Shown: one piece after another, positions 60,614 through 64,000 of the stretch
How positions within the stretch are numbered: position 1 is the stretch's first letter
How the letters are laid out: every line of letters starts with the position of its first letter
NCBI GenBank assembly: GCA_963743945.1
Contig: CAVURO010000002.1
Location: forward strand, 60,213 to 124,212
DNA from: JACOTK01 sp963743945
Lineage (GTDB): Bacteria > Actinomycetota > Acidimicrobiia > Acidimicrobiales > CADCSY01
Length of the DNA: 64,000 nucleotides
Direction of reading: 5' to 3'
Position numbers and translations under genes: made by a program
Notes under the pieces: generated by a model
What the model was told of the DNA's origin: nothing
The model's database searches: none
The model's input: the letters and a program-made list of their open reading frames with translations, nothing else

Positions 60614-61361
60614 CGCCGACCGCCGCGCCGGTGGGATCGGCGATGACGGCGAACCGCCCGTACTCCATGTCGATCTCCGGCATGAGGATCGAGCCTCCGA
60701 GGCGCGCCACCTCGGCGAGGGTCGTGTCGAGGTTGGTCACGGCGAAATAGACCAGCCAGTTCGGTGGCACCTCGGCGGGGACGGTGGGTGGTTTGGCCAT
60801 CATCCCCGCGACGGGACGGTCCTCCACCTTGAACTCGGTGTAGGGCGTCGGTCCGTCGGGGTCTTTCACCGTTGCGGTCCAGCCGAACACGGACGTGTAG
60901 AACGCCGCCGCCGCCTTCGTGTCGGTGGTCATGAGCTCGTTCCAGACCACGGCCCCCGGCTCGTTGACCACCTCGGCACCTGTGTGCAGACCCGGCTGCC
61001 AGATGCCGAACATGGCGCCGGTGGGGTCGGTGAAGACCGCCATGCGACCGAGGTCCTTGACGTTCAGGACGGGTGCGACGACGACCCCACCGTGTTCGAC
61101 CACCAGCGCAGCGACCATGTCTGCATCGTCCACGTTCACATAGGTCGTCCAGCCAGGCACGGCATCGGCATCCATCGCAGGGGTTATGCCTGCGACCCGC
61201 CTTCCATGCATGGTGCAGTTTCGGTAACCCCCCAGGTCGGGGTCCCCTTCCGGACAGCTCCAGCCGAAGAGGGCGCCAAAGAAGGCAGCGGCGCCGGCAG
61301 GGTCGGTGCTGCTCACAGCCATCCAGGAGGGAACGCCGTGTCGGTACGAATCCATGTCCAT
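60585..61361 (-). CDS. Two-domain VOC (glyoxalase-like) protein
   Basis: 258 residues with two copies of the beta-alpha-beta-beta-beta VOC fold: residues about 8-125 (PSWMAVSSTDPAGAAAFFGALFGW ... FTDPTGAMFGIWQP) and about 135-258 (VWNELMTTDTKAAAAFYTSVFGW ... IADPTGAAVGVIQMP). Similar tandem proteins include antibiotic-modifying or hydroxylase-like enzymes, but no substrate can be read. ATG 61361 is preceded by GAGGGGGCC; ATG 61355 is a second option. Divergent from radA. Confidence 0.88.
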   Translation of the reverse strand: MDMDSYRHGVPSWMAVSSTDPAGAAAFFGALFGWSCPEGDPDLGGYRNCTMHGRRVAGITPAMDADAVPGWTTYVNVDDADMVAALVVEHGGVVVAPVLNVKDLGRMAVFTDPTGAMFGIWQPGLHTGAEVVNEPGAVVWNELMTTDTKAAAAFYTSVFGWTATVKDPDGPTPYTEFKVEDRPVAGMMAKPPTVPAEVPPNWLVYFAVTNLDTTLAEVARLGGSILMPEIDMEYGRFAVIADPTGAAVGVIQMPSGSA

Positions 61362-61466
61362 CAAGGCCCCCTCGTCTCCGTGTCGCCTCAGCCTTGCGGT
61401 GATGCGACCCGATGGCAAGGGGCGGGGTCATCATGGCTGTCGTACCTCCTTTCTACGATGGTCCTC

Positions 61467-62831
61467 ATGGCAAAGCTGAGAGCGATCTACCGGTGTGGTG
61501 AGTGCGGGGGTTCCAGCCCGAAGTGGTTGGGTCGTTGTCCGACCTGCAGCGAGTGGAACTCGCTGGTCGAGGAGCTGGAGTCGAGCGGGCTCGGCGACGC
61601 ATCGATCACCGTCGCGCCCCCGAGTCGGCCCATCCCGATCGGTGACGTCGATCTTCGTGAAGCCGCTTCGCGGTCAACCGGGCTCCCCGAGTTCGATCTC
61701 GTGCTGAACGGCGGCCTCGTTCCCGGTTCGGTCACGCTGGTGGGCGGCGAGCCGGGAATTGGGAAATCGACCTTGTTGCTCCAGTCGCTGGCCGCCATGG
61801 CCACGGCGGGCGCCCGGGTCCTGCTCGTCACCGCCGAGGAGTCACCGCAACAGGTGCGTCTGCGCGCCGACCGCCTGGGTGCGTTGTCCGCCGATCTTCA
61901 TCTTGTGGCCGAGACCAGCCTGCCGCACGTCCTGGCCCACGTCGGCTCGCTTCGACCCGACGTGGTTGTCGTCGATTCCATCCAGACCGTCTTCGATCCC
62001 GACCTCGGTTCGGTGCCCGGGTCGGTGGGCCAGGTTCGGGAATGTGCGCACCGACTGGTCCGCGAGGCCAAGGAACAGACCATCACGACCGTGCTGGTCG
62101 GCCATGTGACCAAGGAGGGCGCCCTGGCGGGTCCCCGGGTGCTCGAGCATCTCGTGGACACCGTGTTGAGCTTCGAGGGCGACCGGCATCATGCGTTCCG
62201 TGTCCTGCGAGCGGTCAAGCACCGATTCGGCTCAACCCAGGACCTTGGCCTGTTCGAGATGACCGAGGCCGGTCTGATCGGGGTTGCCGATCCGAGCGGA
62301 CTCTTTCTTGCCGATCGGCGAGCGGGCGTTGCAGGCTCGGTGGTGGTGCCCACCGTGGACGGCAATCGTCCGCTTCTCGTGGAGATGCAGGCCCTGGTCT
62401 CGTCCTCGACCCTGGCCCAGCCGCGTCGCTGTGCGCTGGGACTTGATTCCGGTCGCCTCTCCATGCTCCTCGCGGTTCTCGAACGCCGAGTCGGCATCGC
62501 CCTCGGCGGCATGGACGTCCATGCGTCGGGGGTGGGTGGGGTTCGCGTCATCGAGCCGGGGGCCGACCTCGCCATCGCCCTCGCCTTGGTTTCGTCGTTG
62601 ACCGGCAGGGCCTTGGCCGATGACGTCGTCGCCTATGGCGAGGTGGGCCTCGGTGGCGAGCTGCGACAGGTCTCCCAGCCCGAGCGCCGCCTGGTCGAGG
62701 CAGGCCGACTGGGATTTCGTCGAGCCATCGTCCCCGCTTCGGGGCCTCCCGCACCTCCGGGGGTCGAAACGCTGCGCGCCTCGACCCTTGCCGAGGCGAT
62801 CGATCTTGCCGCGATTAATTCTGCTTGTTGA
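61467..62831 (+). CDS. radA: DNA repair protein RadA
   Basis: 454 residues. Zinc finger CGECGGSSPKWLGRCPTCSEW, RecA-like ATPase with Walker A GGEPGIGKST, and a Lon-like C-terminal domain (MDVHASGVGGVRVIEPGADLAIAL). The signature KNRFG motif reads KHRFG here. RadA is a branch-migration helicase in recombination. ATG 61467 has TACGAT 7 bases upstream. Followed at 47 bases by disA, its common neighbour and functional partner. Confidence 0.95.
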   Translation: MAKLRAIYRCGECGGSSPKWLGRCPTCSEWNSLVEELESSGLGDASITVAPPSRPIPIGDVDLREAASRSTGLPEFDLVLNGGLVPGSVTLVGGEPGIGKSTLLLQSLAAMATAGARVLLVTAEESPQQVRLRADRLGALSADLHLVAETSLPHVLAHVGSLRPDVVVVDSIQTVFDPDLGSVPGSVGQVRECAHRLVREAKEQTITTVLVGHVTKEGALAGPRVLEHLVDTVLSFEGDRHHAFRVLRAVKHRFGSTQDLGLFEMTEAGLIGVADPSGLFLADRRAGVAGSVVVPTVDGNRPLLVEMQALVSSSTLAQPRRCALGLDSGRLSMLLAVLERRVGIALGGMDVHASGVGGVRVIEPGADLAIALALVSSLTGRALADDVVAYGEVGLGGELRQVSQPERRLVEAGRLGFRRAIVPASGPPAPPGVETLRASTLAEAIDLAAINSAC

Positions 62832-62878
62832 CCCGATTTCCACGCTGATCGCAAGGGCCGGGGGCTAGAATCCATCCA

Positions 62879-63973
62879 ATGCCGGCTCGCCGAAGCGTGA
62901 CCATGCTGGACGCCCTTGCCGCGGCAGCCCCCGGCACGCCGTTGCGGGAGGGGCTCGATCGCATCCTGCAAGCCGAGATGGGTGCACTGGTTGTGGTGGG
63001 CGACGGCCCTGATGTGCTCAACATCTGCTCGGGTGGCTTCCTGCTCGATGCTGCCTTCAGCCCGCAGCGTCTTTCCGAGTTGGCCAAGATGGACGGGGCC
63101 ATCATCCTCGCATCTGATGCCAGTCGCATAGCCCGGGCAAACGTTCACCTCGTGCCCAACCCCAACGTCCCCACCTCGGAGACCGGCACCCGCCACCGTA
63201 CCGCCGAACGAGTGGCACGTTCCATAGCAGTTCCGGTCATCTCCGTCTCGGAGGACCAGTCGGTCATCGCCGTGTACGTGGGCGACGAGAAGCACCCGCT
63301 GAAGGACATTCCCCGTTTGCTGAACCGCTCCAACCAGGCGCTGTCGACCCTGGAGCGCTACAAGAATCGTCTCGACGGTGTTGCGAGCTCGTTGTCGGTC
63401 CTCGAGATCGAGGACTTGGTGACGCTGCGTGATGTCGTTGCGGTGCTGCAGCGCACCGAGATGGTTCGTCGCATCGCCGAGGAGATCGACTGGGACATCG
63501 TCGAACTCGGAGCCGATGGCCGCCTGGTTCGTCTGCAACTCGAGGAACTGATGGGCGGCGTCGACGACGATCGTCGCCTCGTTCTTCGTGACTATTTTCA
63601 CGAGGGCGCCGCGTGGCAGCTGGGCGAGTCGACGGGTCGACTCGAGGAGGCATTGGCGACGCTTGCCGAGTTGGACACCGAGGAACTGGTCGATCTGCGA
63701 GTGGTTGCCGCGACCCTGGGCCTTCCCGATGCCGACATCGACCTCGAGACCAACCTCTCGCCACGTGGCTACCGACTGCTCTCGAAGGTCCCGAGACTGC
63801 CGGAGGCGGTCATCGATGCGATCGTCGAGCGATTCGGCCATCTCCAGAAGATCATGCGTGCCACGGTCTCGGACCTCGACGAGGTCAAGGACGTCGGCGA
63901 GGTTCGGGCTCGTGCCATCAAGGAAGGTCTGTCCCGGCTCGCCGAGGCCAGCATCCTCGACCGCTACACCTGA
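62879..63973 (+). CDS. disA: DNA integrity scanning diadenylate cyclase DisA
   Basis: 364 residues, makes c-di-AMP from ATP and monitors DNA structures. The DAC domain has the DGA motif (KMDGAIILASD) and the RHR motif (ETGTRHRTAERVA). A helical linker follows, then a C-terminal helix-hairpin-helix domain (DLDEVKDVGEVRARAIKEGLSRL). ATG 62879 has TAGAAT 7 bases upstream, so a leaderless transcript separate from radA is possible. This gives the strain a second cyclic-dinucleotide signal besides c-di-GMP. Confidence 0.96.
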   Translation: MPARRSVTMLDALAAAAPGTPLREGLDRILQAEMGALVVVGDGPDVLNICSGGFLLDAAFSPQRLSELAKMDGAIILASDASRIARANVHLVPNPNVPTSETGTRHRTAERVARSIAVPVISVSEDQSVIAVYVGDEKHPLKDIPRLLNRSNQALSTLERYKNRLDGVASSLSVLEIEDLVTLRDVVAVLQRTEMVRRIAEEIDWDIVELGADGRLVRLQLEELMGGVDDDRRLVLRDYFHEGAAWQLGESTGRLEEALATLAELDTEELVDLRVVAATLGLPDADIDLETNLSPRGYRLLSKVPRLPEAVIDAIVERFGHLQKIMRATVSDLDEVKDVGEVRARAIKEGLSRLAEASILDRYT

Positions 63974-64000
63974 GAGCGGACCTGCGCTTCGCCGCGATGA

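Noticed and set aside
62828..62871. TTGACC as -35 for disA
   Set aside because: It is 32 bases from the TAGAAT box, far beyond the usual 16-19.

Overview
This window is high-GC, densely coding chromosome from an actinobacterium. BldC, a WhiB7-type WhiB protein, a SigF-type sigma factor with an RsbW-like kinase, the ClpS/DUF2017 pair, an NnaR-type HemD/winged-helix regulator, radA-disA and an actinobacterial caa3 oxidase locus all point that way. Within the phylum I favour an Acidimicrobiia-like lineage, which is inference. I see no phage, transposase, plasmid or CRISPR sequence. Many genes start with no Shine-Dalgarno sequence but with a TANNNT box 6-8 bases before ATG/GTG, the signature of leaderless transcripts.

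Layout. 1-9.4 kb: purine operon purD(partial)-purB-purC-purS-purQ, a small antisense gene, then purL-purF-purM, which turn PRPP into AICAR/AMP precursors with a three-protein FGAM synthase (PurS/Q/L). 9.4-15.2 kb: a membrane protein, an E1 alpha-beta fusion of a 2-oxoacid dehydrogenase, bldC, malic enzyme and a HAD hydrolase. 15.2-15.5 kb: tRNA-Phe, tRNA-Asp and tRNA-Glu. 15.6-26.4 kb: clpS/DUF2017, heme A synthesis (ctaA, ctaB) and a long cytochrome oxidase locus. In that locus a complete oxidase (ctaC with fused cytochrome c, ctaD, ctaE, cox4, ctaG) is preceded by a parallel degenerate set: a COX1-like protein that has lost every active-site histidine, a COX3-like protein and a CtaF-like protein.

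26.4-37.7 kb: an ABC exporter, serS, a 40-residue membrane ORF with sdhC-sdhD, ccdA plus a TlpA-like thioredoxin, a whiB7-like gene with an attenuator-like leader, an MFS efflux gene, an alpha/beta-hydrolase-like gene with a structured leader, an MBL-fold hydrolase under a palindromic operator, and divergent orn/dut from overlapping -10 boxes. 37.7-44.3 kb: a sigma/anti-sigma pair, a second RsbW-like protein, and three tandem paralogous GGDEF proteins behind a class I c-di-GMP riboswitch. 44.2-47.3 kb: bioA-bioF-bioD. 47.4-55.4 kb: NnaR-like regulator and nitrate assimilation (nirB, nirD, a fused FeS/membrane-anchor protein, nasA-like nitrate reductase) with GlnR-like boxes between them. 55.4-64 kb: glutathione peroxidase, polyprenyl synthase, clpC, a lipoprotein, a two-domain VOC protein, radA and disA.

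Two genes, the third GGDEF gene and bioF, carry a single-base frameshift each. These are either real lesions or sequence errors. The most novel material is the degenerate oxidase module, the riboswitch-controlled triple GGDEF operon, the whiB7 leader and the membrane-anchored nitrate assimilation module.
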